Source of the DNA: Trochalopteron elliotii
Taxonomy: Eukaryota; Chordata; Aves; Passeriformes; Leiothrichidae
Length of the DNA: 64,000 bases
Reading direction: 5' to 3'
Assembly: GCA_024734555.1 (NCBI GenBank)
Contig: JANPWX010000473.1
Coordinates: forward strand, 464,170-528,169
The position numbers were made by a program, and so were the translations under genes. Shown in pieces: positions 12,225 to 25,000 of this stretch (positions within the stretch are counted from its first letter, which is position 1; every line of letters begins with the position of its first letter). The notes under the pieces are model-generated. The model had not been told where the DNA came from, made no database searches, and worked only from the letters and a program-made list of their open reading frames with translations.

Positions 12225-12859
12225 ATCTTTATCATAACAAACCTATTCTTTAAGGCAAGCTTTTGTTAAGTGCTCAAAAAGTGTGAGAGCAGAGAAAATA
12301 TTTTCCAGAGAAAATATTCCTGACCTTGGCCATGTAGTACAGCTCCTGGAATTGTATTAACTTTTATGCTGCATGATGTATGAGCAGCCTTCTGAAGAGT
12401 CTGGAATACGATACTGAAAAATAACCCTTCGTGCCACCCATTCATTGTTTGAGCTTGGGCTCATCAAAAAGGTGGCAATGCTGGAGTGCACTCTAATATT
12501 TTGGGACTTCTCACAGCTCCAAAGCTGCAGGCGCCACCTGGGGAGCTTCTCTGGGGCACAGCGAGGTTCCTGCACAGCAGCTGCCTTGTAGGTGCCATGG
12601 AGATTCTCCTTCCCTGAGCAATGCCCGCGGTGGGGAGGGGGCTAATGTGAGCTGAGGTGTGCCAGGTCTGTAGAAATGAGGCAAAGCAGGGAAAATGCCC
12701 CAGAGCCACAGTCCTGATCCCAGCTGCTCCTTGTGCACGGCCTGCAGCTGGCCCTGGGTGGGCACAATTCCGAGTGTGGCAATCAGGTCCTGGCACGGGA
12801 AAGAAGGAATGTCCCAGGCTAGGGACGCTGCAGTGACTCCAAGCCAAGTGACAGGAGTG

Positions 12860-13210
12860 GCTCAGCCGTGACGAGCAGGATCAGTCACTGGGATGGAGTT
12901 CGCGCTGTGTGGGGACTGGCGGGGAGGCGGCGCAGGCTCCCGGTGCCTGTGGAGGGACCGGCACAGTCGGACGAGGAAGAGCATGGCTGCATCTTCCCCC
13001 CTGTTGTTGTGCATAGTGAGGCTGATCTGCCCCGAATATTTTTCAGTCAAAAAATCCTTTTGCCTGTGTGGAGGGCACAGCAACTTTTTAAGGTTCTGTG
13101 GAAATGGAGGGAGCTCACCTTTTCCAGGGCCAGGGTACTGGTCCCACCCTGCCATCGGGGGAGCACCCCCCATCACTCCTCGCTGGCTTAGCACAACTGG
13201 GGAGGGATGA
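12860..13210. promoter_or_regulatory. Small CpG-rich patch, possible promoter or exon
   Basis: Roughly a dozen CpG dinucleotides fall between 12865 and 12985, in a region where CpG is otherwise rare, including TTCGCGC and GGCGGCGC. Frames of 105 to 110 codons stay open across it on both strands, but none of the peptides is recognisable. This could be an orphan CpG island, a first exon, or a GC-rich retroelement remnant. I saw no TATA box or clear donor that would settle orientation. Confidence 0.35.
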
Positions 13211-13555
13211 GGCAGTGCTTTGGGAACACTACACCTCTTTTAGATGTCTTTTTTAAAAAAATTATTTGAACTTCAAGTCTGATTTCAGTCAAAAATAATG
13301 TAATTTCTCTGTGGTGGTGTGTTCAAGTCTTAGCCTTCTTCTGGACAAGGAATGTTCTGGGGAAAGGCAAAGGCCCTGTGGGAGCCAAAATGGAGATGGA
13401 GCCATGGGGAAGTACTTACAGCAATCTTTTACATGCTAAAACCTAATTTCTGTTTACTCATTTAAAACCCTTTAGACAATATGGCTAGGTAGATATTATT
13501 TTGAAAATATATGTTTATTTATCTGTGACAAATATGCTCTGGATTTAAAACCAAA

Positions 13556-13650
13556 CTGCACTTCCTCCTACTTAGAGGGGTATTTTTACTTGGTGCCTAA
13601 AAAAGCTGGCTCCAAGTAAAAATACACCCCCTACGTAGGAGAAAGTGTAG
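13556..13650. ncRNA. Long hairpin, microRNA-precursor-like or MITE
   Basis: The 95-base segment folds on itself. A perfect 13-bp core pairs TATTTTTACTTGG (13581-13593) with CCAAGTAAAAATA (13612-13624). The stem continues outward to 13556/13650, with three mismatches (at 13576, 13572 and 13564), one bulged base (13626) and one G-U pair. Three more pairs close inside, leaving a loop of about ten bases. In all about 38 pairs form. Size and stem length suit a pri-microRNA hairpin, and either strand would fold. A fossil palindromic transposon, such as the ancient low-copy hairpin repeats known in vertebrates, is an equally good explanation. I do not recognise either arm as a known mature microRNA. 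Confidence 0.5.
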
Positions 13651-16380
13651 CTAATGAAAGCTAATGTTAGAGTGTGTTTGTGAGAAGGTGACTGGTTTGC
13701 TTCTGAAGCTACAAGACTTGGCAACAAGATGTTTGTGGACATGCTCATGTGGATACCAAACAAATTCTTGGGGTATGAAGATATCTGCCATACTGGCATT
13801 AATTATAGCAGTGGGGTAGGATAGTGTGAATTAACAGCACTTTGGCTTTACATCCAAACTGCAAATGATCAGCTAAACTCTGTTGTAAGGAGCTCGAGCT
13901 GTATTTCTGTACCAACATCAAGGTGTTTGAAACTTGTCTGGATATGTCTGTGACAACTTTTGAAAGTTGGCTTCCATGAGTAGTCTGAGAAGCAGGATAG
14001 CACCAGTCAGGCTTTATATTACAACCCTTGCAACTAAACCCTGTAAGGCTCAGGGGAGCAGTTTTACAGTTCATAGCTGTTGGAAGTTGGGCTGGCTCGA
14101 GTGGCTGCCAGGCTGGGCCGCTCACACGCATCCCCTTGTGCTCACACAGATTTTGGTGGTGCTGCTCTTCCAGAGAGCATGGCACTGGTTACCCTCCACC
14201 TCCAGGCAGCCAAGAAGACAAAGACCCTGCTCCTTGGGGTGGAGAGAGGGGAGACTGCTCTGCCAGCCCTGCCAGCACAGCCTCAGGCTTGGGAAACTTC
14301 CTCTGCCACTTCTGCCCTGGCATGCATGTTTGCCACTGAATTCAAGGCTTATAAAGATGTTTTATTTGTTGTAATATGATATTATTTCAGCTAACAGTTT
14401 CTTTTTTGTTTTCCCCAGCATTTCAAAATCAAGCTTCAGAAAACTGTTAGAAAGGGAAAAGGAAGGTTTCCTTTCTGTGTGTATTTGTTTCTGTAGGCAC
14501 TCTACCTCCTTCAAAACAGAAATATTATTTACCTGTCTTAAGGAGATTTTAAGGGAGAGCCTGACAAATTAGTATTTAAATATATATCTTGTGAAAAAAA
14601 TGCCTTTTTTACTTTTTTGGTGGCAATTTACAGCTATTTCTGAAATCACTATTTTGGCAATACTTCTTTCTTCTGTGAACAAACAAAAAAACCCATAAAA
14701 AACCCAAGAAAATATAGGAATGTGCAATAGACATCTTTCTCTTTTGCACCACTAGTAATACATGATGAGGAATGCAGGTTGTATAAACAGTCACAGATGG
14801 AGCTTCAGTTTTACTGTTAGGATCTCTCATAAAGCACTAATTACTTGGCTTAAAGGAAAGCACTAGGGAAAAAAACGGGCTTTGTGGATCAGAAAGATGG
14901 AATCTGATTTAAAATTTCTGTTTCATAATTACCTACACCTTTATTTTGGTTTGGGTCATGCCATGACCTGAAAGCCTCTGAAAATAAAGGGTTCAATTTA
15001 CAGACTTCAAAAGCTGTATCTGACTTTATCTAAACTTACAGGAGGCAATAATTTAAATAACCTGCCAATTTTAAGGCAGCCTTTGAGTGTTTTCCTTACT
15101 GCAAATATTACTGTCAGAAAAGAGATTATTTTCCTGCCCCTTCTTTCCCAACAGGCACATGTCAGAAATGAGCTCCTGATCAAAATAAAACAGAGGACTG
15201 TCTCCCCAAAAGTGTGCATGTTAGGACAGGACCCACGTTTGTGGTCATGATGGGTGAACTCAAAGATACAGCTGCATTTACTGTGCTTTTTGAAGTCATT
15301 AGCCTTTATGAATGTAGGTAATTTAGAACTGAGGTGATAAAACTTTAGTCTCCCATTGTGGGAGCTTTTTTCTTTAATAAATTTGTCCACTGATGGTATC
15401 AGCAGTCTTTTCAGTGTCTGAAAAATGACACAAAAAGCCTGCAAGTCATTGCTGTGATTAAATCTTCTTACCAAGTGGGCCACCCTAAAACACCTCAAAC
15501 ATTTTGCATTTCAATTTTACACTGAGGCATCCTTACTTGCAGGTGGCAGAAACAAGTTTCATATGTATATCAAGGCTTAGCTGGGTTTTCTCTGCCTTAT
15601 GAAGTTTGGGTACAAAGCCTTAGAATTCCAAAAATTCATCCTGCTTCTGGTATTTGTCCTTTTGTGCTTTCAATTCTCAATTGTGTGACTCTCTTGATTA
15701 GAATGAATACATACGTGTGTGTGCTAATAATTTATCTAGGGATTAATAATTGCTATGGAGATTCAGCTAGGAATAATGATGATTGGAAAAACATTAATTA
15801 AACAGTTGGGTTGAGAGCACTGGGTAGCAGCATTAGATTTCCAGGCCTTTGATTTCATGTACTTTACTTCTATGAGTCTATGTTTTTCTGCATCTGTCTC
15901 TAATCAGATTTCCTCTAATTTCTAAGCCTTTGGTTTTAGAATTCCATGGTCTTTTTCAGTATATTAAATAAAGGTTGCTTTCCATATACAAATGTATACT
16001 GAAGAAAATTTAAGATGGTGCTTAGAATTAAGTGAATGTTGCAATTTTATAGTATTAAATTAATACTAGAACACTTGAAAAAATATTCTGAATTGAATGG
16101 GGTTTGCTGATGAAGTAGGTTATTTTTTTATTATTATTATTATATCACTTTTCTCCTAAGGGGAAAAAGGCTTTTTGTTCTTAGACCAACATTTGTCTGA
16201 AGAATAAGAGTAATGAGCATCTGAGAGTTGAATGTGGGTGAAATAATGTGACATACCAATGACATTTTCATTTAAAAATATTTTAATGAGAACAGGAAAA
16301 AAAAGAGGGAGAAAAAGCCTGTAGGCTCTGATGCACTGTTCGTTACCAGAAAGTACAAATATTTACTTTGGATTGTGGCT
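13651..16380. other. Unique DNA, no supported gene
   Basis: A 163-codon minus-strand frame at 15007-15498 is among the longest in the window but shows no recognisable domain, and a frame this long is near what chance gives across 64 kb. A good splice-acceptor-like tract ends at 14419, but the donor after it is weak. An ATT triplet run (TTATTATTATTATTAT) occupies about 16128-16143. Confidence 0.5.
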
Positions 16381-16391
16381 CTGTCTATCTG

Positions 16392-16482
<91 letters not shown>
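16381..16482 (+). repeat. Compound CTAT/CTGT microsatellite
   Basis: The array reads, in tetramers, one CTGT, one CTAT, one CTGT, seven CTAT, eight CTGT and seven CTAT, then a final CT. The layout of a CTGT block between two equal CTAT blocks is unbroken by any other unit. An open frame through it yields a YLSI-type peptide repeat, which is an artefact of the array. Confidence 0.97.
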
Positions 16483-16483
<1 letters not shown>

Positions 16484-19389
16484 CCCAAAATAATCTTTAA
16501 AGAGATGCCTAAGTTTTTTGTAATGGGATATAAGCAGAACAGAATATAAAGTTAAATTAAGCCTTTGACTTAAGTGAGATGAGCTGCTCCTATTCTTTGT
16601 TCTGCTGGAAGCAGGAGACTCTCAATAGTAGCAACTTTTAGCCATTTTGACAGTTTGTTGAAATACTGTGCCATTGAAAGGTGCTGGGAAATGTAACGTG
16701 CTGCATTTCAATATGCATTTGTATCACCTTTTTGTTTATAGCAGCAAAAACTATGTCACTGGAATGAAAATAAAAAGACAAAAAAGAAAATGAGAAAGGA
16801 ACAGGCATCAGTTGAGCTATACTGGGTGGCCTGTTGGCTGGAGTATATACACCCTAAATTTTTGTTTGAAATCAGTCAAAATGTTCTTTAAGCTTTTGCA
16901 AAGTCATCTTAGCTAACAAGAGCATAAGAGGGTCATTCAAATGAGTGAATATTTGTTGTACATTTCAGAACACTTATACAATTAATTATTCTCTGTAAAA
17001 TTTTGAGGTTTTGCCAGTGCTTATATTGGTACAGAGCCAGTGCAGAAATAATCTAAGGGTCCTGATGTGTAAAAATTGTAGTATGTAATAGAATTTGGAA
17101 ATCAGGGAAAGGTCTGGGTTTACAGTCAAGTGATATCGTCCCAGAGCCAGATACCTTGTAAGAAGGGCATCTGCAGGCTGGAACAAGACTGGAAAAAATC
17201 CCTCCTCCTTCTCTCTTTTCAGCTATCACCATGATGGCTCAAACTCTTCTCTTCCTCCACACTATAACTTAAATCTGAAACCATTCTTGTTCCAGTCTGT
17301 AAATGCAAGAACAAATGAGATGTGGAAGTGTCTTGTGTGGGAGTGTATTTAAACCAAAATAGTACTTGATCTTTGGCTTGAATTCTAATAGTCTAGATGG
17401 GTAAAGACATCTTCTGTCACTGATATCCTTTCCACTCTCAGAGTGCAGAGATCCTGAACTTCCAACAAATATCAAAAACCCCACTGGAATCTGTCCCTGA
17501 CTGTAACAAACAATTTAAAATAAGCAAGACCTTCATAGCTCTCTTGAAGCACTCATAAAGGCAAGTTTCAGACACCTCTCTGAGTGCTGCCTCAGCTTCA
17601 TCTGCCAACTCAGTGTCTTGGTTGTCCTTCTGACATCTCTCAGACGTTTACTGTAAAGTCCCCTAAAATGGAGCCCAACAGCTTCGTGCCCAACTATGTT
17701 AGGCAAAAAAAATAGAACATGAATAATTTCAACCCAGAATATTTTTTGTTTCTGGCTTTGGGTGATATCTATACCTATATCTATCTATCTATATCTATAT
17801 CTATCTATATCTAATTTATATGATACATATATAATTTTATATATATTATAATTTATATAATAATAAAATTATTATCACAGAAGAATAACCTCATAAAATC
17901 CTGACTAAGCAATATATTTCTTGCTTATTTTGAAAGAAAGCCCGGATTACATTTTATCTACAGAGAGAGACAGAAGGGAATAGAAAGATGTACCTGGGTT
18001 TTGATGTCCTTAGACTAGAGTTTAGAGTTCTGTTGATTTTAATATTTTTTTAAACTCAGAAATATATTTAAATAAAAATGCATTAGCTAGACCAATTTTC
18101 CTAACAGAAATAATGACATGTTTTCTTCTGTGTCTGACCATACAAGTTGTGCCACTGGGAGAATTTACCTTTTTAAATTAACCAAGCATTTCTGTGCAGT
18201 GAGCTAGCTGTGAAGGGCTGAAATTCATAAAACATAATGGCAGTGGAAGAGTTAAAAGCAACTTATTTTTGTATCTTCTTGGCAAGTAAATACCAGACTT
18301 TATTAAACATACGTGGTGCAGGGACAATGCTCCACACATGGAGGAAATGACATTTATCCTGCAGATGCAGAAGATGTATCCTGCACCTTCCTCAAGCACT
18401 GGAGTTTGCTGGTTAGCAATTAAAACTGTAAAACCAGAAACTGTAGGACAAGATGTTGTGGCACTAATAAAAAGAGGGGGGAAAAGACAAAAAAAAAGAA
18501 AGTAAAAATAGATTTACTCTCTGTGTGTAGAGGGAAAAAAAAACCCAAACAAACCAACGAACCAAAAGCAAACCAAACCTTATATATAGGGGAGTTTATA
18601 TATTATGTGGTGTTAGGGAAAGGTTCACAGTACTAAAGAATTGGAGTTTCTTGATCCTTAAGTCTTGGACATGTCAGGAGAGTCTTGGCTTATGTCAGGA
18701 CCATCAGTTTGTTCCCACTTTGACATTCAAGTTTGCTGAAATCTTCAGTGGCCAAAGGCTACATTTCAGGCTTATTGATATTCAAAGCGTCTCTGTCTGT
18801 GCTTGAGTTTGGGGTGAATTTCTGCTTTACTATTGCTTTGTTTGTATGGAGTCAGTATTTTCTCTAGAGATCATTCCATAAAGTTCTTACAGTTGAGGAA
18901 GGGGGAGCTTTGTTTGCTAGTTTGTTATGATGATTATGATGCTGTTTCTGCATCATGGCTGATTAAATTAGGGTATTTTAAAACTAATGGTTCTAGAATC
19001 AGAATATTTTACTGACATTTGCCAGTAACACATATCAGTTGAGTTTTCATTTGCAATATAGATTTGATATTGCAATATTGATAGTGCTGCAGTGATGATC
19101 CTCTAGCAGACAAGCAAATCACTCCAGTGGAAATCAAATAACCTTTGAGCTTATAGGCCTAGGCATCAAAAGTGTCACTGGCAGGAGACAAGACTGTCCA
19201 TATGCCAGACTGTTGATGCTTTCCAGCAGAAGACTTTAATGGTTTTATCAAAAGCTTCAAATAGGAAACATGAAAAAAATTCTTTGGTGCTACAATTTTG
19301 CTCTCATGTGAGAACTGCAAAGGTTTCTGATTCGGATTGAGATCAGAGTGATTGACTGGGAGACTGTCTGATTATAGCTTGGATACCTA
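16483..19389. repeat. Unique DNA with an ATCT/AT-rich simple repeat
   Basis: A second, impure ATCT/ATATCT repeat spans about 17765-17812 and runs into an AT-only patch to about 17875. A-rich and AAACC-rich low complexity occurs at 18534-18580. No gene was recognised in the rest. GCAATAT and ATATTGC form a small inverted repeat at 19053-19073. Confidence 0.6.
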
Positions 19390-19560
19390 TTTTAACCAAA
19401 TTGGTCTAGAAACCAATTCAGATCTATAAACCACATCAGGCTAAATTGGTTTAAGTTTCTCTTAAACTGATTTAAGAGAGACTGCACCAGGGACTTGCAC
19501 AGATTTAACTAAATCTGTTTCTAAACCACTTGAGGTAACTCAGTGCTCAGGCTGATATAA
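19390..19560. repeat. Palindrome-rich block, likely fossil DNA transposon
   Basis: The block is built from overlapping dyads around an AAATTGGTT/AACCAATT core. ACCAAATTGGT sits at 19395-19405. A tight hairpin pairs AGTTTCTCTTAAA (19454-19466) with TTTAAGAGAGACT (19471-19483), 12 of 13 paired with a 4-base loop. AGATTTA and TAAATCT form another dyad at 19501-19516. The phrase GGACTTGCACAGATTTAAC recalls ancient amniote hAT-like MITEs rich in TTAAACCG-type segments, but that assignment is from memory and tentative. No coding capacity is present. Confidence 0.5.
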
Positions 19561-22062
19561 ATCAATCTTTGAATACAGAAGTTAAAAGATCCATGTTTTA
19601 TAGTTGTTCACTCTGTTCATTTGACTCATCTAGACCTAGGTACAAATGTTCACTGTACACAACTATGTCATTAACAATGAACAGAATGGAACAGAAGTCA
19701 TAATTTTCTTTTCTTTAAATTGAACTAATATTTGAAAAAGGAGATATTGGAGATGCATATGACAGTGGTTTCTGCTGAAACACTTAGAAGGCTGAAAAGA
19801 CACTGGATGATAATGAAATTGTATTTGGAGCTTTTTTCCATAAAATGAAGTAGTCATTCTAGTGTGCGAAGTGCTATAATTATAAAGCAATTTGCCACCC
19901 TTAATGGGAGGACTTCTATTTCATAAAATATTAACAAAATATAATATCAGTGCAATAGGTTAGGAACAGTCTTATTTTCTCCATAAAAAGTCAATTTGTA
20001 ACCACTGCAGACTGTCTTTCTCAAGATGACTATATTAGGGTAAGTGATCCTTTTCTAGAAGTATTGAAAGATAAGTATTAAAATAATCACAACAGATATC
20101 TCATTTACCTTTCTACTTAGTAATCAAATATTTTTCACTGTCTGCCTCTCTAATTTAGAGGCTGGTGTTGTTTCTGCAGATGATTGGCCAAGGGAAGTAG
20201 CATTTAATCAATGCCTAAAAAGGGTAAAAACATTTGAGACAAAACTAGATTTTAAGAAGGGTTATCTGCTAGACAACATGGACCCATTTCCTAACTTGCT
20301 TAAAAAAGCATTTGTATTCAGCAGTCAAGTAAGGAAAAATTAACCTTCTTTTCTTCCAGTAAAGGAAGAGGAAAGAAAGTCAGGGAGCTTCTGTAATTAC
20401 AGGATTTCAGCTCTGACCTAGGCAGCTGCAAAGCGTATGTATCATGTGAAGAAGAAAGGACTGGAGATGGCAGAATTAACCAAGCCTTAATGGATTCATT
20501 TTCATTTCCTATCTTTGTTATTAATTTTAATTAACCAGAAGATTTAATTTTTTCTTTCTTTTTAGTTTTTTATTTTTTTCTTTGCTGCTGTTATTTGCAC
20601 CGTTCCAGTGTCTACTCAATCAGTGCATGATCAGCTCCTAGAGAAGTCATTAATTGTATTCATTTTGATGGTGCTTCAAGATCAACTAAGAAATGGAACT
20701 CTCTAAATAGTGAGACAAAGCTCACTTGAGGAGGAAATGACTTGAGCTGAATGAGCAACAAAATTTTCTCCTAAAATAAATGATAATAGCTCACTTTAAT
20801 GTGTTAGGTAGGGAAATGTCCCAGAAGGGCCAGAGCAGGTTGGCAAAGGAGGATTAGAAATTAAATGTGAACCACCTCTCCAGTATTTTAGTCTGAAAAA
20901 AATGACTATAAATTAGTTGTTATTTAAAGTCAATATTAATATTGTATGTATTAATAGTTTCCCTCTGTATTTAACAACCAGTCAGACAAAACCATAGGCA
21001 ATCTGTAGGCTATCATTGGTAGGTGCTGTAGAGTTGTGTCCATGAGAGAACATTCACTGAACTCTGTTTTTAAAGTGCAACCCCAAATCTGTTTGGCAAC
21101 TTATATTTGTAAACTTTACTAAGTTTAGTAACTATCTCTGTTACTAAATCTACATCTCTGTTTTAATGATGATTGTTGTGTGTTTGCATTTTAAAAATAA
21201 AGTCAAAACAAAGAAAGGGACAGCATCACAACAAGCAGTTAAAATATTTTCTTTCTAACTGAATTTTGAGATTTCGTTTTCTGAATAGCGCAAAAATACC
21301 TTAAGGAAATTGCATTTTTCTGATTGAGGATTCAATAAAGATCATTTGTATTTTAGTCATTCCAAGGCTGTGAGGTCCTGGTGTCCTTTATGCAGCAAAG
21401 CTTCCCCTGATGTCACGTGGGCTCACCTGGGACATCAGCTGGTGTTCCAACTGAAGGATGGGATCCCAGCAGGGTAGTTAGCAAATGTGTTTGATCCCTA
21501 AGAATTCAGTGTACAGCATAAACTTGGTTATTAGCTAACAAATCACTGGGAGCTGGATGTTTAGTCAGTCTGTCAAAGCTGCTGGTTGGAAAATCTGTAT
21601 CCAGAGAAGTCATTCACACTGGAAACCCATCGTGCATCTGTTATTAGCAGGGTGGAAGCAATCTTGCTGATGTCTCCATGTATGTTCACAGCTGTCTGGC
21701 AGTCAGGGGTGGTGAAAACACAGAAGAAGCATTACCTAAACCAGTTGCTTGTGGGTTGCAAATGCAGGGTGTTGCTATTTATCCCTGTCAACAGCAAGCC
21801 CTATTAACTATTTTTAATGAATCACCACTGCTTTTACTTTTGCCATCAGCCATGACCTTCACCATTTAGAAACACATGGTCTCTCATAAATGATAGTCTG
21901 TGGCATATAAACTTGAGAAGGATTCTATCACGGCTCAAACTACAATATCCATCATTAAAACAAACTGCTCATTCCAGCTGAAGAGACACTCATATATATC
22001 ATGGAACCAGCGTTCCATATTTTGAAATTTACTGCCCTGCATTGGTGCTTCTTTTTCTTGAC
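19561..22062. other. Unique AT-rich DNA, no gene seen
   Basis: Only short chance frames are present. CAATATTAATATTG at 20931-20944 is a perfect 14-bp palindrome. TAAT-rich, pyrimidine-rich sequence at 20515-20665 resembles non-coding regulatory DNA, without direct proof. Confidence 0.5.
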
Positions 22063-22084
22063 TTTTTTTTTTTTTTTTTTTTTT
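22063..22084 (+). repeat. T22 homopolymer
   Basis: Twenty-two consecutive T residues. It could be the reversed poly(A) tail of an old minus-strand retrocopy, but no recognisable retrocopy follows it, so slippage-grown low complexity is as likely. Confidence 0.9.
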
Positions 22085-25000
22085 AAGGAGGGCATGCAAC
22101 CTTGCTCACTTAATACTTTTGATAAACTTCTACTGACAAGGAACTTGATTAATGACAGTTAAAGGAATTGAATCAGGAGTAGGAAAGACAGGGCCAAAAA
22201 AGCAGACTGCTGGCCTGATGGAAACTAACGTCTCTACAGAAATATATGATGGACCCTCCTTTTTGCCATGCCAAGTAATTACTCGCACAGGCCTGTTGTA
22301 ATAATTCCTATTACAGCCAAAACGGAAAAGTCAGTAACTCACAGCCCTGGGACAAGGTGAAGGCAAGGCCAGAGTAGTGTGGATCAATATTTCATTTACT
22401 CACTTAGGTTAGCTTCTATCCCTGTATCAAATTCTTTTACAGAAAGCCATGAAAGAAATGAGGTTTGCTGAAAAACACCAATACAGGGCCCTCATTTCCT
22501 TGGGGGTGCTCATAGAGTACACGGAGCAACAAAACCTCTCAGCAAAACAATATGCACTCAAGGTCACTCATTACTTGCTACTGTTGGAAAATAAAGTGCC
22601 ATTAGCCTGATATGAGTAATGTACATCAATCAACTGCAGACCAGCAAAAGTATGTTTTCAACGTGGTATTGCAGCTGAAAATGAATGAACCATGTTAACA
22701 CTTTCTGAACACTTGACAACAGTGAAGAATTTTTCCTTTGGCATTATCATTTATTTCAGAGTTTCACTGCAGCTCATCAATGTGAAATCAAACCAGAGCA
22801 TCTCAGTTATTTGCTGTACCTTACTTTAATTGAATTAATTCTTACTAAGTAAACATCCCAATTTTGAGGGGGACAGTTGGATGTTATCCAAAAAGACCCT
22901 GTCAGTGCTTTACAGGACCCTCAGCCTAAGGGTGGAAAACCAGATGTAATAATCTGTTGAGTAAAATGGTTTAAAACAATACTTGCTTAGAATATGAGAT
23001 GACATCAAGGTACGCATACTTCTACTTTGCTGATCCTCAGCTCTTTCCTTCCATACAGAAATTTTGAGGAAAGGGAGGACTCCAATGTATCATTCATGAC
23101 TTACACGTTGCTGATCTGAAGGGCAAATGTAATATGTGCTTCTGCAATGGCTGATGTACAGTGTGGTGTATTTTTTTTTCTCTTTCCTCTCACAGAGTTC
23201 TAGGAAAAGTGTTTGATGGGTTGTTTGTGATTGCTCATATAGCTGCTGAAGTTTTAGATGTTTTCTTTCAAAGCTTCCTGGTTGCCATCTTGGCAGAAAG
23301 TTATGCTTTCTGTCAGCAAAATTCAGAATTCTCTGATCTTACCTGCGCCGTTGAAGCATTTATATATGTGTATATATATGTATATATATATATGTAATGG
23401 TCATGAAGTAGTACCTTCCCGAGAACTTCCATATTATCCTGTTCAAAAATAAAACTATGATGTAGGCATAAAATAAACTGTCACAGAGTAGGGAGAGCTA
23501 CTGTGGGAAGAGGACACTTCTTTTTCTTATTAGAAAATAATCTTTCTCTGCTTCTTTTTTCTTTAGTAGTATTCTCTTTGTCTTTCTTGAGCATTTTGAA
23601 ATGACTTACTGAATAATAACGTTAAGTCTTTGTTCCAGAATCTTACCCTGAAGACTGACTGGGGCATGCAAAAATAGTTGAAATGTTTAGAATTCTTCAC
23701 TCTTCTGTCTTTTGTAGTGGTGAAGATACGTTATTTTCTTTTATATCCCCATCTCCTGAGATTAGACTCAAAACCACAGTAAGTGTTGAGTTCCTTGCAG
23801 CACTGAACTAATTTAACCAATATTAATTCCATGCAACACTGTAACGTGTAAGTAAACACAACCCAGAAATTATGGGCCAAGAGGAAAATGACTGATCAAA
23901 GGTCACATGTTAAGTGAGACATGACTGTGGTCTTTCATGTTTGACATTTTGAAAATTTATGTTAAATTTGCTGCTGTTCAGTAAAGTCTGTGGATACTGA
24001 ATGAATTAATTTCATGTCCTCTACATTTGTTAACAACTTTAATAATGCTCTTAAGTTTTCTGCAGTTGGGATATTTTTTATTTTCATTTACAAATCAGAA
24101 GTGTTGGCCAGTGAGAAACTCTAGTCTTAATCCCAGTTCCATGCAGACCATGCTGGTTCCATTCAAGTAAATCAGCTGAAACTCTGGTAAATAGGAGCTT
24201 GATTATATTTTGGATTGTTTGGGTTGATTTTTTCTATGGATTTCCTTATTTAAAGCTGAATTTTATAGTAACTATAGTACTGCAGAATACTTGCCTCTGC
24301 TTTCTGTTGCTCTTCCTATGTGCTGTTACTTTCTAATGATTTAATGTAAAGTGATGTCCAGAGTATGAGTCCTGAGACAGTGCTGTTCCATTCATGTCTG
24401 CAAGAAGGGAAGAGAGAGGAACATTTATAACTGCCTCTCAAACTAAGTGGATCAGTTTAAAGAGAGTCTGTCTTGCTGGTCATGTAGAGAGGCTCTCCTG
24501 GTTTAAGAGAGTCCACTACATTTAATTTGTTCTGTGGTTTAGATGTGCAGTCAGCTTTGTAAAGATGGTGTAGTTCAGTCATATGAAATCTAATAATTCC
24601 TTAAAGAGATTATTTGAAAGGCACAGAGCAGAATTAGAGAACCTGTCTCCTCAATTCCTTAGAATCACAATTTCCTTTTTTTTTTTTTTTTAATTCTCAA
24701 ATCCTGTTGTAATTAAATGACTTTTCAAAATCTCATTCACTGCAGGTAGTAAGCCTGCACCACTCTATGGGGCTGTCCTATGCCTGTGATTCGAGACTGA
24801 GTCCCAAGTCCTCAAAATTGTTTAGGTGATCATATATAATTTGAAGTGACTCAGTGATGTTAGTAGTTTATTCCCATTAACTATCTTTGAAGCAGAGAGA
24901 TAGTATTACCTTCTTGTACTGGGAGGAAGAAGGGTGGTGAGGCAGAAATAAGTCTAAAGGCATTTAGGTGCCCAGTTAAACCAGTAGAAAAGGAGCACCT

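Noticed and set aside
14399..14570. Acceptor-like tract at 14419 followed by a 50-codon open frame
   Set aside because: No usable donor, no recognisable peptide, and length easily due to chance.
15007..15498. 163-codon minus-strand open frame
   Set aside because: No recognisable domain, signal or repeat-derived similarity. One frame of this length somewhere in 64 kb of six frames is close to chance expectation.
16331..16549. YLSIYLS-type repeat peptide
   Set aside because: Translation of the CTAT/CTGT microsatellite.
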